A stretch of 58,635 nucleotides of DNA from a virus, in IMG/VR virus record IMGVR_UViG_3300030380_002200, positions 1-58,635 of that record, one strand, 5' to 3'. Position numbers and translations under genes: made by a program. The number at the start of each line of letters is the position of its first letter. Positions within the stretch are counted from its first letter, which is position 1. The notes beneath the pieces were generated by a model. The model searched no databases. It saw only the letters and a list, made by a program, of their open reading frames with translations, and was not told the DNA's origin. Positions 9,381 through 19,365 of this stretch are shown one piece after another.

Positions 9381-12300
9381 ATGGACGAACTTCAAAAGCT
9401 ATATGACGCTCTGTCACGAGACGGTTACTACACCAAATCGTTTGAAGAGTTTCAAGTTCAGTACGAAGACCCCGCGTACAGAGATAAGGTCTTCGGAGTG
9501 GTATCAAGAGATGGCCTCTACACCAAGTCTCGTGATGAGTTTGACGTTAAGTACAGCTTAGTAAAAAAAAAAGACGATACGGCTTTACCATCGGACGATG
9601 GTTTGTCGGACTTGCAAGAGATTAACAACCTTGCTTTTGAAGTCAAGACAGACGTTGAGACCAAGCCTGAAGAGCTTCAAATTACCAATAAGGCAATTGA
9701 AACTTCGCAGGCTTTGGCATCTGTTTATCCCGAAGGCGTAGACCCTCAGCTCGTCGCTACAGGGGCGGACAGTCAGTACCTTATCCCAACTCTTTTTCCC
9801 ACAGAGGACGGAGGGTTTGAAACGATTGAGGTTCAGGACATCAACGACCCTAACGACCCCGCTGTGCTCCGAGCGAAAGAGCTTGGGGTGATACAGTTTT
9901 TGGGTGGTGAAGGCAATGAGGTAGATACCATTACTCGTGACCAAGTTTTGCAGGGCGACTTCCGTCGCTTGGCTCAGTTGCAGGGTGACGAGTTCGAAGG
10001 AACTTTGTTTGACCAAGAACGCGAGGCTGCAGAGTTTGACCCGTTTGAGAATGCCTTGACAGAAGTCAATGCAGAATTGATTGACGGCACGGAGGAGTAC
10101 GCAGTGCCCAAGCTAAACTACCTGTTTGGTGACTATGGCTTTACGTTTGAAGAGACAGGGGTAGGCGACGCATTGATTGTCACATCTCGTGACGGGAAAA
10201 AAGAGGAGATAGACTTAGACACCTTCTTGGAGATGAGGGATGAGGGTCAAGCTAAAAAGCTAGAAGCCTTCTTGAGAGACAACAAGTCAGACAACACGGC
10301 ACTGAACTCTATTGCAGGCCAACGAATCGTAGCCAACAACGAAGAGGAGATACTAAAGACGGTAGAGGTCTTCAATGAGCAGACCGAAAACTTTGCGTCT
10401 GATGTATCTGAGTTCACCAAAGATTATGCGGAGTTTGCTGTTGAGCTACAAAGGCTTGAAGGGTACAGCCGCGAATACATGAACGACAACCCTGAAGTAA
10501 AGGCTCAATATGAGCAGGCACTGCGGCAGCAGAAAGCCTACATGAGTCAATACGAGCAGCTTCTCAGCAAGGAGAAAGTATTTAAGGAGCGTGGTGCGCA
10601 GCTCGACAAGGCGGCAGGAGAGTATTACATGATGGAGGGAAAGCAGGGTGAGTTCATGACTACTGTCTTCAACAAGTTCATGTTGGGCGCGGCATCCAAG
10701 ACTGCGAAAGCTACGGCTAGAGGTGTTAGTCGTTTGACCTATGATGTTGCTGTAGGTGAAGAAGAAGAGTATGACTTGGTGGCCGCTAACGCTGCTCAGT
10801 ATGATGTACAGATTCCATCAGACATTGACACGGACAGGGGTCGTGCCTTGTACGTCAAGCAAAATCACCCTGATGTCTACGATAAAATCCTCGCCAAGGA
10901 CAAAGACCAATTTCTAAAATCTACTTTGTACGGGGGTGATAGGTTTAGAAACCCATTCTCACAGGTAGCTGCCAACACCGATACTGAACTCGGTATGGTC
11001 GATGCTATCGACAAGGGTGTCCGTGAGTTGATGACATCTGACAACACCACGGAGCAGTACGAGAAAATGCAGTCCGAAGGGTTTTGGGGCGGAGCAATCT
11101 TAGGATTGGCTGAGTCACTTCCCGCGATGCTCGGTGGAGCAGGCCCGATAGGATGGGCGCAACGTACAGCGCAGATGTATGCTCTGTCGTCAGAAGGGGT
11201 GTATGAGGAGATGGAAGAAAGTGCTGAGTTTGACGACGTAAGCGAGGACGAGAAGCGCAAAGTAGTAGTCCCCATTGGAATCGCAGTCGCAACACTCGAA
11301 GTCGCAGGATTCAGAAGTTTAATTTCCCAAAGAGGTTTGTTGAATGGCTTGGTAGCAAGAGCTATCGGAAAGGCTACGTCAAGCACTACAGCAAAATCTT
11401 TCGGTGAATTTATCAAGCAAGACGTAGAGAGCTTGATTGCTCGTGGGTTGCTTAAAATTACTGCGGGTGGTCTTGCGGAGTTTGAGACAGGCTTCGCTCA
11501 GGAGATAGCAGAGTCAGGCATCAAAGACATTTACAACTCTGTCAAAGAGAAGGAGATGTTCGAGACCCCTGATACTTTCAAGGAGTATTTCGTAGACGCA
11601 TTGTATGCAGGTGCGCAAGAGATGGTGGGTGGTTTTGTGATGGGAACTATTCCCGCAGCTGCGACTATGGCGCAAGGCAACAAGCTCCAAGAGATGTCTG
11701 ATGAGCAGTGGAATCTGTTCAAGGAAATCTCTAAAGACTCCAACTATAAAAAGATGTATCTCACCGAGCTGAAGCAAAAGGTTGCTTCAGGGGAAATGAC
11801 ATTGGAGCAAGCAAAGAAGGCTGAGGCTGAGTTGAACCAACTGCTCGGCGTTCTGCCTCAGATTGAGCAGGGCAAGATGCCTGTTGACTTTACTGAGGCG
11901 CAGCAGAAAGAAGTCGTTCAGCTTCTTATCGAACAGCAGAGACTTGAGTCAAAGAACGAAGGTCTTAGACCCGTACTCAGAAAGAGAAACGATGCTCGTA
12001 TCGCAGCTATTGATGCGAGGATTGAAGATATGATTGAGCAGAATGCTGCAGCACAGCAGGCTCAACAAGCCGAGGAGCAAGGCATTGCAGAGTTTACTGA
12101 AGAAGGCGTGTCCTCAAGGACACAGGAGGAAGAGGTGTCCGAAGATGTTATAGAGGAAGAGGCGGGTGATATTGAAGAGTTCTTTGGAGAAGAAACAGAG
12201 ACCACCGAAAGGGTTGGTGAGAACCTAAGCCTTAATAAAAAGGGCGACGTGTCCTTTACTCCTGACCAAAGAAGAGTTAGAGACCGAGTTGTAAGGACAG

Positions 12301-15300
12301 CTAAGTTAGGAGCGCGAGCTATCTCAAAGGTGTTGCCTGACGTGCGTATAGTGCTTCACGAAAGCAATGAGGAGTTCTTGCGCTTCACAGGACGTGATGG
12401 AAGGGCTGAGTACATCCCTGAAAAACGGAACTCCGAAGGTGAAGTTGTAAGTCCAATTATCCACGTCAACTTGTCGTCAGCTACTGCGTCAAGCGTACCT
12501 CACGAAATCTTCCACGCAGTATTCATCGAGAAGGTGAAGACTGATGCAAATGCAGCTAAGGCTGCCGAGACTATGATTATGTCGGTGCGTAAAACGTTGA
12601 AGGACGATTCAGCATTGGCAAAGCGTATTGATGACTTCGCGGCCAACTACGATGCCAACTTCCAAAACGAAGAGAGGTTGGCTGAGTTGGTTGGTATCCT
12701 GTCGTCGGAGTACCGCACCCTTGCCAAGCCCGCCAAGAATGCAGTGGTGGAGTTCCTTAAGAACATTGCACGTCGCTTTGGTATCGAGCTTGGTTCTGAC
12801 TTCGGAAAGAATGACGAGAGTGTGGTTGACTTGCTCAACACCATTGCACGCAAGACAAGCAAGGGTGAGATTATTGAAGAGTCTGACATCGCTCTGCTTG
12901 AACAGATTCCATACTCAGAGGGTGAGGTTGTAACGCCAACTGAAACTACAAGCAAGCCTCAGCCCCGACAGGACAAGGATGTGTTCAAGGGTGTTGACTT
13001 TGTAGAGGAAATACCTGTGGTATCTATGCAAGAGTTTGTGGAATCAGTGGGAGGCAGAGTTTTTGCCGTCACCTCTGATGCTACCAAGGTTGGGTTCGAC
13101 AGCAACAACGAGCGTGTTGATGGTGGCTTTGGATACACGGCATTCAAAGAAAACCTTGCAGGCAACATTGGATTCGCTTCGCTCGATACTCAGGTAGCAA
13201 AGAAGACGATGGCTAAGATTGCCAAGAACTTTAACGCAGGTGATGTGATTGGTGTGATGGTAATGGTTCAAAACCCGTCAGCTACCATTGGCAACTACTA
13301 CGGTGGTAAGTACCTAGGACGCGCTCTGAAGCAGCTTCAGGAAGCTGATGGGGCTGCGTATCAACTGATGGTTGATGAGGTCTCTAAGCTCCTGCAAACC
13401 AATAAGACAATTCGAAATGCTCTCAAGAAAAAACAAACAGAGCAGAAGCTGATTGACTTGTTGCGTGACCCGTCAAAGTTTACGGAGAACGAGTTTGCTC
13501 AAGAGTGGATTGCAGACACCACATTTGATGTGCGTCGTGAGATGCTAAAGGCGATGATTATTTCATCTCCTGAAACACGAACAACTATCTCTACACCGAT
13601 GTACAAGACCATGCTGAAGGACGCAGGCTTCAACCTGCAGGACTTCCTGATGGAGTACGGTGATGTGAGATTGATTGGTGAGAATAACCTCAAGGAAGAC
13701 AACGGTGGCTTCTTGGTGGGTGGATTTAAGATGACCGTGCCTAAGTCCAAAGATGTAGCTGCGTTGATGGTTGAGGTGGAAACCAAGGGCTTTACCCATC
13801 CGCAGTTTAACGGAAAGCTACCTAGCACAGGTGAGCACTTCTTGTTCGATGGGCTGTACCCCATCCAAGAAAACCTTCAGGAGTTTGCAGTTCCGGAAAC
13901 ACGCATTGGAAAGGAGTTGCAAGAAGAGGCCGACAAAAGAGTCAGGAAGCTCGCTAAGAAGAAAGGTGTTGGTGTATTCGAAAGAAAGTTTACCGACAAG
14001 GATTCTGACAACTACGTTCCCGCAAGTAAAAGAGGATACAGAAACCTCTCTACTACGGCTAAGATTATCTTCAAGAAAGACAACCAAGACCTTCTTGTTG
14101 AGGCCACCCCACAGCTTGCTTCAGGTGTGGCGCGAGGCATGGGCTTGAAGACAAAGGGAGCTATCCCCGCAAGCACTGAATTTAGCCCTGCCCGTCGTCA
14201 GCAGAAGTCGATGAATGAAATCATCGGAGAGGCACGAGACGCAAACTTCCGTGACGCTACGATTCGTGACTACCTGATTCGCGTTCGCAAGATGAAGGCC
14301 GAGGTGGTTGATGCTGCGCTTGAGGTATCTCGCGATGCTTTTGAGAAGCTGCCTGATGCATTTAAGAATATGCAGGGTGGTGTCAAAGCAGGAGAAGCCT
14401 TGTACAAGAAGGTCGAGGACTTCCGCAAGAAGTTGGAGAGAAGGAACGCTCGCAGCACGTACAAGACCGACGCTGAAATCAAGGCTATGGTCGTTGAGTT
14501 TGCACAGGATTTGCGTTCCACCTATGATACCAATGCTCAGATTCAAGAGAAGGTAGATAAGTACAAGGCGAAACTTGAGCGCAACAACAAGCGCAGAAAG
14601 ACACCCATGTCTTCTACTGAGATGCGTAGCAAGGTGGCTGAGTTTAAGCGTGACCTCGTAGCAAAGCGTGACGCAAAGCGTGATGAGGTCAACGGAAAGA
14701 TTACTCAGTTCGAAGCAGTAGAAAGACGTAAGAACAGCAGACGTGTCAAGCCATTAACTGAGCAAGAGATTATGACAGCTATGATTGAGTTCATGGAGTC
14801 ACAGCCTGAGTTCAAACAGGAGGGCGATACGTTTGTGGAGAAGGGTGTTACCAAAGTCCGCAAAGGACTTTCCACTCAGCAAGCTCAACTGATTGCTGCG
14901 TTGCAAAAGAACGTGGGCATCAGGCCCACTCAAGACATGGCGGCTAAGGTTCGTCGTGCTCGCTTTACCGTAAGAGAAAGACTGAAGGGTCAGAGAGACA
15001 TTCAGTCCGTGAAACGTGCGATGAGAAACTTCATCCGCCAAGCGTTGCCTACTGAGCTTTACACGAAGAAGGAAGTGTTGTCTTTGCTGCGCAAGATTGA
15101 GGTAGCCAACAGAGACAATCTTGAAAACCTTCAGGGCGAGATTGAGGAGTTCGTTATCAGCAAGAACGTACAGAGTCTCAAGAGAAGCATCAGCAAGATT
15201 CTCAACGCTGACTATGAGACACTGCAGAGCGGAAGGCGCAAGGGTGTCAAGGTTGACCTCGCCACACGGGAGCAGATAGAAAAGATTAGAGATTCTATCC

Positions 15301-17990
15301 TCCCTGAAGATGCAACAGCAGAGCAAGTGTACGAAGCCAACGAATCATTGCAGAGGCAATGGAATGAGTTAGACAAGAAGCCCGATGCTACGGTTGCGGA
15401 GCAGATGGAGATGGTTACTCTTCAGATGATTATCGAGCTGAACAACTCCTTGGTCATGGAAGATACTGACGCGAACAAGGTGGCGGCATTAGATATTGTG
15501 AACGCAACTCTTGCCGACATGGTGGCTTTTGGTCGTAGCGCACTGCAGGCGGAACTGTTCGAGGCCAAGCAGGAGTACGACAGACAGTTCGAGATTGCCT
15601 ACAAAGAGATTACAGGCAACGATATTGACATGACCGACGAGAATGCCAAGGAGCAACTTGAGGAGGAAGAAAGACAGCGTGGTAATGAAGCATCTAAAAA
15701 AGAAGTAGAGAATAGAGTAAAGGCATTTGCTCGAAGAATTGGTGAAGGCATCCAAGGGTTTCTTACTTCAGCCGAAGCTCTTGATGGCTTGATGGATAAA
15801 ATCAGCATAATGCCCGGTGAGTTATTTGGTGGAGCACTTCAAGACTTGGTTACGGGTAAGGTTGACGAAGCGTCACGCAACTTTAAGGCGAGACGCATGT
15901 ACACTGAGTTTGCTGTGAAGAACAAGCTCGAAGAATTGTACGGCAAGAATTGGCAAAGAAGAGCACGAGAGAATCGTAGAAAAAAGACTGAGATTGCATT
16001 TAGACCGCAGGAAATACAAAGAGCACAAGACGCATACAACGCTAACCCTTCAAAAGAAACTAAAGAGGAATTGGAGAGGGTGTTAAAGGGGACTCGTATG
16101 TACAGTCAGAATGAGATGTACTACCTGTATAATCAGTTCAAAGACCCCGCTAACCACGGTGCGTTTGAGAATATGTTTGGCCCGAACTACGAAGAGATTA
16201 TGGAGGAGATTACCTCCAAGCTCGATAAAGAGGTCAAGGAGTTTGCGGATTGGCAGGTTACAGAGTTCTTCCCTGAACTTTACGAGCACTACAACGAAGT
16301 GTATAAGCGTGTGTACCGAACCAACATGCCGTGGAACGAGCACTATGCGGGGCGCATATACAGAGAGGAACTCACACCCGAACCCTTGGATTTGTTGTCA
16401 ACCAACAATGCTTTTAACAACTCGGTGAATGGCGCTTCTACTCGTGCGAGAGTAGAGAACGCTAAGAACATTAAGGAGATGGATGGAACAGATGCTCTGA
16501 TGTCATACATCAATGACATGGAGTATTTCGCAGCTTATGCAGAGACTATTCGCGACATCAACAAACTCTTCACTAACAAGTACGTTCAGGGTGCTATTAT
16601 CAAGAGGCACGGTGAGAAGACCATGAACCTGATTAAGGATATGATTGAGAAGGTTGCAAACAAGGGAACACGAAAGGAGTTGATGGCATCGTATATCAAC
16701 TCTTTTAATAATGTGTTCATCATATCCCGACTTGGTCTGAGTCCTGTCATCATGGTAAAGCAGCTCACCTCCACCTTTACCTACGCCAACGATATTGGTG
16801 CTAGAAATTGGCTCAAGTATTCGGCCAAGAGCATTCCTGAACTTAAGAAAGTTTGGACAGAGATTAGAGAAAACTCTGTTTACCTGCAGGACAGGAAGTA
16901 CGATGGCATCATGAAGGCTATCGAGAGCTACAGCGAGAATGCAATGCAGAAATTTGTGCCTAGACCTACGGTGGACTTCTTGATAAACGTATCTATGTAC
17001 ATGGTGAAGTTTGGTGACCGCTCGGCAATCTTCCTTGGGGGTACTCCTAACTACATGTTTTACAAAGACCAAGCGTTGAAGCAGGGCAAGACTGAGCAAG
17101 AGGCGATTGAGATTGCAGTCAGAAAGTTTGAGAGAGATACAAAAAGAACGCAGCAGTCTGCAGACCTTCAGGATAAGGATACATTTCAAACATCCAACCC
17201 TCTTGTCAGAGCAGCCAACATGTTCCTAACTACTCCCAAGCAGTATCTCCGTAAAGAGATTCAGGCGGTGCGTGCCCTCAGCAGGAAGCTGAAGGCGTTC
17301 GACAAGGACGCGGGCAAAGGGAGTATCAAAGAGAACATCAGAACTCTCATGATGTACCATGTGTTTATGCCTGTTTTTTTCCAATACGTGTCAATGGGAT
17401 TGCCCGGATTGTTGCGAGGGTGGAGAGACGACGACGAGGATGATTTGATTCGCGCTGCAGTTATTGGAAACCTGAACGGATTGTTCATCGTGGGTGAGAT
17501 AATCAATGGGTTGGGTGATTACTTCACAGGCAAGCCTTGGGCAGGTGAAAACGCTAAGTCCCTTGGTGCGATTAACATGGCATATAGTATCATTCAAAAA
17601 TTCAAGAGAGCGGACAAGATTAAAGACCCTCAAAAGCAAGCAGAGGCTTACAAGAAAGCGTACGTGGAGCTTGTCTCTATATCAGGTATCCCCGCACCGA
17701 CCTTAGCTAAGTTGCACGACAACTATGAGGCTATCATCAGCGGTGAGACTGACGACACAGGAGAGCTTATCCTGCGTCTCTTCAACTTCTCTGACTATCA
17801 AATCGAGGGGCCAAAGAAAGACGAAAAGAAGTACAGGACTCTTGATGAGCTGAACAAGGAGTACGACAGAGAAAAAAGAAAGGAAGAGAGAGAAGACCGT
17901 AGAAGACAAAAGCTCCTTGAGCAGGGTCTCGATGCAGTCCCTCTCGATGGAGGTCTCGAAGGCTCAGGTCTAGAATCTAAACAACTCTAA
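9381..17990 (+). CDS. Giant polyvalent virion protein with predicted zinc protease site
   Basis: 2869 residues, the largest gene here. The N-terminus holds two copies of an LSRDGxYTKSxxEFxVxY unit (about 8-30 and 38-58). After long helical regions comes VPHEIFHAVF, an HEXXH zinc-peptidase motif at about 1041-1045, within a domain beginning near 980. Next is a domain from about 1210 (VGFDSNNERVDGGFGYTAF and NYYGGKYLGRAL), then long charged coiled coils (about 1600-2150). A C-terminal domain has hydrophobic segments near 2656-2720 and a highly charged tail. This multi-domain layout matches what are called large polyvalent proteins in phages, thought to be injected with the DNA. Possible roles are wall or protein cleavage during entry and protection of incoming DNA. 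It contains one palindrome copy (12108), in frame in an acidic linker. Confidence 0.65.
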   Translation: MDELQKLYDALSRDGYYTKSFEEFQVQYEDPAYRDKVFGVVSRDGLYTKSRDEFDVKYSLVKKKDDTALPSDDGLSDLQEINNLAFEVKTDVETKPEELQITNKAIETSQALASVYPEGVDPQLVATGADSQYLIPTLFPTEDGGFETIEVQDINDPNDPAVLRAKELGVIQFLGGEGNEVDTITRDQVLQGDFRRLAQLQGDEFEGTLFDQEREAAEFDPFENALTEVNAELIDGTEEYAVPKLNYLFGDYGFTFEETGVGDALIVTSRDGKKEEIDLDTFLEMRDEGQAKKLEAFLRDNKSDNTALNSIAGQRIVANNEEEILKTVEVFNEQTENFASDVSEFTKDYAEFAVELQRLEGYSREYMNDNPEVKAQYEQALRQQKAYMSQYEQLLSKEKVFKERGAQLDKAAGEYYMMEGKQGEFMTTVFNKFMLGAASKTAKATARGVSRLTYDVAVGEEEEYDLVAANAAQYDVQIPSDIDTDRGRALYVKQNHPDVYDKILAKDKDQFLKSTLYGGDRFRNPFSQVAANTDTELGMVDAIDKGVRELMTSDNTTEQYEKMQSEGFWGGAILGLAESLPAMLGGAGPIGWAQRTAQMYALSSEGVYEEMEESAEFDDVSEDEKRKVVVPIGIAVATLEVAGFRSLISQRGLLNGLVARAIGKATSSTTAKSFGEFIKQDVESLIARGLLKITAGGLAEFETGFAQEIAESGIKDIYNSVKEKEMFETPDTFKEYFVDALYAGAQEMVGGFVMGTIPAAATMAQGNKLQEMSDEQWNLFKEISKDSNYKKMYLTELKQKVASGEMTLEQAKKAEAELNQLLGVLPQIEQGKMPVDFTEAQQKEVVQLLIEQQRLESKNEGLRPVLRKRNDARIAAIDARIEDMIEQNAAAQQAQQAEEQGIAEFTEEGVSSRTQEEEVSEDVIEEEAGDIEEFFGEETETTERVGENLSLNKKGDVSFTPDQRRVRDRVVRTAKLGARAISKVLPDVRIVLHESNEEFLRFTGRDGRAEYIPEKRNSEGEVVSPIIHVNLSSATASSVPHEIFHAVFIEKVKTDANAAKAAETMIMSVRKTLKDDSALAKRIDDFAANYDANFQNEERLAELVGILSSEYRTLAKPAKNAVVEFLKNIARRFGIELGSDFGKNDESVVDLLNTIARKTSKGEIIEESDIALLEQIPYSEGEVVTPTETTSKPQPRQDKDVFKGVDFVEEIPVVSMQEFVESVGGRVFAVTSDATKVGFDSNNERVDGGFGYTAFKENLAGNIGFASLDTQVAKKTMAKIAKNFNAGDVIGVMVMVQNPSATIGNYYGGKYLGRALKQLQEADGAAYQLMVDEVSKLLQTNKTIRNALKKKQTEQKLIDLLRDPSKFTENEFAQEWIADTTFDVRREMLKAMIISSPETRTTISTPMYKTMLKDAGFNLQDFLMEYGDVRLIGENNLKEDNGGFLVGGFKMTVPKSKDVAALMVEVETKGFTHPQFNGKLPSTGEHFLFDGLYPIQENLQEFAVPETRIGKELQEEADKRVRKLAKKKGVGVFERKFTDKDSDNYVPASKRGYRNLSTTAKIIFKKDNQDLLVEATPQLASGVARGMGLKTKGAIPASTEFSPARRQQKSMNEIIGEARDANFRDATIRDYLIRVRKMKAEVVDAALEVSRDAFEKLPDAFKNMQGGVKAGEALYKKVEDFRKKLERRNARSTYKTDAEIKAMVVEFAQDLRSTYDTNAQIQEKVDKYKAKLERNNKRRKTPMSSTEMRSKVAEFKRDLVAKRDAKRDEVNGKITQFEAVERRKNSRRVKPLTEQEIMTAMIEFMESQPEFKQEGDTFVEKGVTKVRKGLSTQQAQLIAALQKNVGIRPTQDMAAKVRRARFTVRERLKGQRDIQSVKRAMRNFIRQALPTELYTKKEVLSLLRKIEVANRDNLENLQGEIEEFVISKNVQSLKRSISKILNADYETLQSGRRKGVKVDLATREQIEKIRDSILPEDATAEQVYEANESLQRQWNELDKKPDATVAEQMEMVTLQMIIELNNSLVMEDTDANKVAALDIVNATLADMVAFGRSALQAELFEAKQEYDRQFEIAYKEITGNDIDMTDENAKEQLEEEERQRGNEASKKEVENRVKAFARRIGEGIQGFLTSAEALDGLMDKISIMPGELFGGALQDLVTGKVDEASRNFKARRMYTEFAVKNKLEELYGKNWQRRARENRRKKTEIAFRPQEIQRAQDAYNANPSKETKEELERVLKGTRMYSQNEMYYLYNQFKDPANHGAFENMFGPNYEEIMEEITSKLDKEVKEFADWQVTEFFPELYEHYNEVYKRVYRTNMPWNEHYAGRIYREELTPEPLDLLSTNNAFNNSVNGASTRARVENAKNIKEMDGTDALMSYINDMEYFAAYAETIRDINKLFTNKYVQGAIIKRHGEKTMNLIKDMIEKVANKGTRKELMASYINSFNNVFIISRLGLSPVIMVKQLTSTFTYANDIGARNWLKYSAKSIPELKKVWTEIRENSVYLQDRKYDGIMKAIESYSENAMQKFVPRPTVDFLINVSMYMVKFGDRSAIFLGGTPNYMFYKDQALKQGKTEQEAIEIAVRKFERDTKRTQQSADLQDKDTFQTSNPLVRAANMFLTTPKQYLRKEIQAVRALSRKLKAFDKDAGKGSIKENIRTLMMYHVFMPVFFQYVSMGLPGLLRGWRDDDEDDLIRAAVIGNLNGLFIVGEIINGLGDYFTGKPWAGENAKSLGAINMAYSIIQKFKRADKIKDPQKQAEAYKKAYVELVSISGIPAPTLAKLHDNYEAIISGETDDTGELILRLFNFSDYQIEGPKKDEKKYRTLDELNKEYDREKRKEEREDRRRQKLLEQGLDAVPLDGGLEGSGLESKQL
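12108..12123. repeat. Dispersed 16-nt palindrome, copy 2 (inside giant gene)
   Basis: GTGTCCTCAAGGACAC, a perfect 6-bp-arm palindrome, read as Val-Ser-Ser-Arg-Thr in codon phase 0 of the giant protein gene, within a Glu-rich linker. Confidence 0.85.
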
Positions 17991-17998
17991 CGAAAGCC

Positions 17999-18145
17999 AT
18001 GCCATTCAAGAAAGTAGGAGACAACAAAAACGTCAGCCCAAGCGGACGGGTGTTTAACGATGCTCAGGTCAGACTGTACTACGCCACCGATGGCTTCAAG
18101 CCATCAAAGCTCAATAAGAAAAAGAGAAGGAAAAGGAAGAAGTAA
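17999..18145 (+). CDS. Small basic protein, 48 aa
   Basis: Reads MPFKKVGDNKNVSPSG, then RVFNDAQVRLYYATDGFK, ending in a Lys/Arg-rich tail (KKKRRKRKK). It starts 8 nt after the giant gene stop and ends the plus-strand late block. I have the impression that short proteins with this VSPSGR and LYYAT pattern recur in marine podoviruses, but I cannot name a function. The basic tail suggests nucleic-acid contact. Confidence 0.6.
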   Translation: MPFKKVGDNKNVSPSGRVFNDAQVRLYYATDGFKPSKLNKKKRRKRKK

Positions 18146-18147
18146 CC

Positions 18148-18163
18148 GTGTCCTCAAGGACAC
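18148..18163. repeat. Dispersed 16-nt palindrome, copy 3
   Basis: GTGTCCTCAAGGACAC lies just after the stop of the last plus-strand gene of this block. It also holds the TGA stop codon of the small minus-strand gene at 18154-18252, so it sits where the two transcription units converge. Confidence 0.85.
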
Positions 18164-18252
18164 AGCAATCTAAACAGTCCATACATCAGGATGGTGTTCA
18201 GTACAATGACAGCAATCAGGTTGAAGATGTCGCGGGGGTCAATATCTCTCAT
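18154..18252 (-). CDS. 32-aa predicted single-span membrane protein
   Basis: The minus-strand ATG at 18252 overlaps the end of the upstream nuclease gene by 14 nt. The product is MRDIDPRDIF, then a hydrophobic stretch NLIAVIVLNTILMYGLFRLL, ending Cys-Pro. The stop codon lies inside palindrome copy 3. It is the last gene of the minus-strand block. A short hydrophilic N-terminus followed by one membrane span is all that can be said. It could be a chance ORF, but the overlap style matches the rest of the operon. Confidence 0.45.
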   Translation of the reverse strand: MRDIDPRDIFNLIAVIVLNTILMYGLFRLLCP

Positions 18253-18655
18253 GGTGTAGATGTTCTTGTGGATTAAAATAGGCCATTAACTCTTCGTCAT
18301 TGCTTGCACCCTCTCTTGGCTTTCGCCCGTCAAACCTGACAACGCCCTCCATCTTTCGAATCTTGCCATAGATGATGCCGTCATGACAGGCCCACACAAT
18401 CATAGGTGTTGGTCGAGGAGCAAGCTCCCCTTGCAACTTATTGAGCTTCCTAATGGCAACAGGTAGTGGGTATGCATCCTCAATGAGGCGGTGTCTACCC
18501 TTGACCTCAACAAATCCTTTTAGTTCTTCGCCCTTGAAAACCTGAAAGTCAATGTCGTTGGCTCCGAGCTTCTTGAAGGTTAAGTCAAAGAGAGAACAGA
18601 ATTTTTCTATGGCTCTCTTCTCTCTTTCTAAGTGGTTCTCATCTTCGAATCTCAT
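18239..18655 (-). CDS. Predicted PD-(D/E)XK-type nuclease
   Basis: 138 residues. NDIDFQVF (Asp36) followed by GFVEVKGRHR (Glu50-x-Lys52) is the D...ExK core of the restriction-endonuclease-like fold, with Glu10 in the first helix a candidate additional ligand. The middle (PMIVWACHDGIIYGKI) would be a later beta strand. It starts at 18655 with a 4-nt ATGA overlap with the phosphoesterase gene, so the two are probably co-translated. Likely a small DNA nuclease or resolvase in replication or host DNA breakdown. Fold fairly likely, substrate unknown. Confidence 0.55.
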   Translation of the reverse strand: MRFEDENHLEREKRAIEKFCSLFDLTFKKLGANDIDFQVFKGEELKGFVEVKGRHRLIEDAYPLPVAIRKLNKLQGELAPRPTPMIVWACHDGIIYGKIRKMEGVVRFDGRKPREGASNDEELMAYFNPQEHLHHERY

Positions 18656-19365
18656 AGCTCCATTAGGCAGTTAAACGCAGTGTGCCCACCAAGCACAACG
18701 CCACAGCCTATGGCTTGTCGTTTGAAGTGACGGGCGTAAGCAGCACCGTAGCTGTCAGCGTCAATGCCGCATCCTACCTGCATGCCGAAGACCCGAAAGT
18801 TACGGCCAACAAGCCATTCGCAGTATGCCTGTGTGTGGATGTGCCCCGAGACCGTGCTCATCATGTCGTTCTTGGCTTTGGTTCGTGCCGTTCCACCTTC
18901 GCCATGTACGTACTGCACGTTGTCATACACCACGCGCTCTGACCAATCCCAATCCGTGCCAAGAACTTCGTTGTAGGAGCGAATCCATTCCATCGGAACG
19001 GAAGAAGAGAACGCTTTGCGCATGATGATGCGGTCATGGTTTCCGATGATTACATCTGCAATCGGAAACGCATCAGCCCACTTCGTTACCTGTGCGATGG
19101 CATAGTCAAGTTCAGTCCCACCCGACATGCCGTTGGGGTCGGTCTCGTGGTAGCTTGCGTAGTGGTTGTCCAAGATGTCCCCAATGAAGACTACTTGGTT
19201 CAGGTTGTACTTGGCGTACACTTCCTTGCAGAACTCAAGGTATCCATCAAGACAAAAAGGAGCGTGGATGTCGCCAACGACGAGTATCCTCCGCTCCTTC
19301 TTCATTAGGTTTTCGTAAGCTATCTTCTTGTTTCCGGTAAGCCTTGGTCTGCTTTCAGATTTCAT
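18652..19365 (-). CDS. Calcineurin-like metallophosphoesterase
   Basis: 237 residues with the full set of metal-binding motifs in order: GDIH (31-34), GDILDNH (62-68), GNHD (108-111) and GHIH (174-177), plus a His in YVHGEGG (about 154). Enzymes of this fold hydrolyse phosphomono- or diesters with two metal ions. Phage members include phosphatases and DNA-repair-like nucleases (SbcD/Mre11 relatives), but this is a stand-alone short version without a nuclease capping domain. It overlaps both neighbours in the minus-strand operon. Family assignment is strong; substrate (nucleotide, protein phosphate or DNA end) is open. Confidence 0.85.
   Translation of the reverse strand: MKSESRPRLTGNKKIAYENLMKKERRILVVGDIHAPFCLDGYLEFCKEVYAKYNLNQVVFIGDILDNHYASYHETDPNGMSGGTELDYAIAQVTKWADAFPIADVIIGNHDRIIMRKAFSSSVPMEWIRSYNEVLGTDWDWSERVVYDNVQYVHGEGGTARTKAKNDMMSTVSGHIHTQAYCEWLVGRNFRVFGMQVGCGIDADSYGAAYARHFKRQAIGCGVVLGGHTAFNCLMEL

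Noticed and set aside
10877-11416. Long antisense open frames over the giant plus-strand gene (and similar ones over groEL, terminase and capsid genes)
   Set aside because: Their products are low-complexity shadows of the coding strand, have no start context or promoter, and would overlap strongly supported genes completely.
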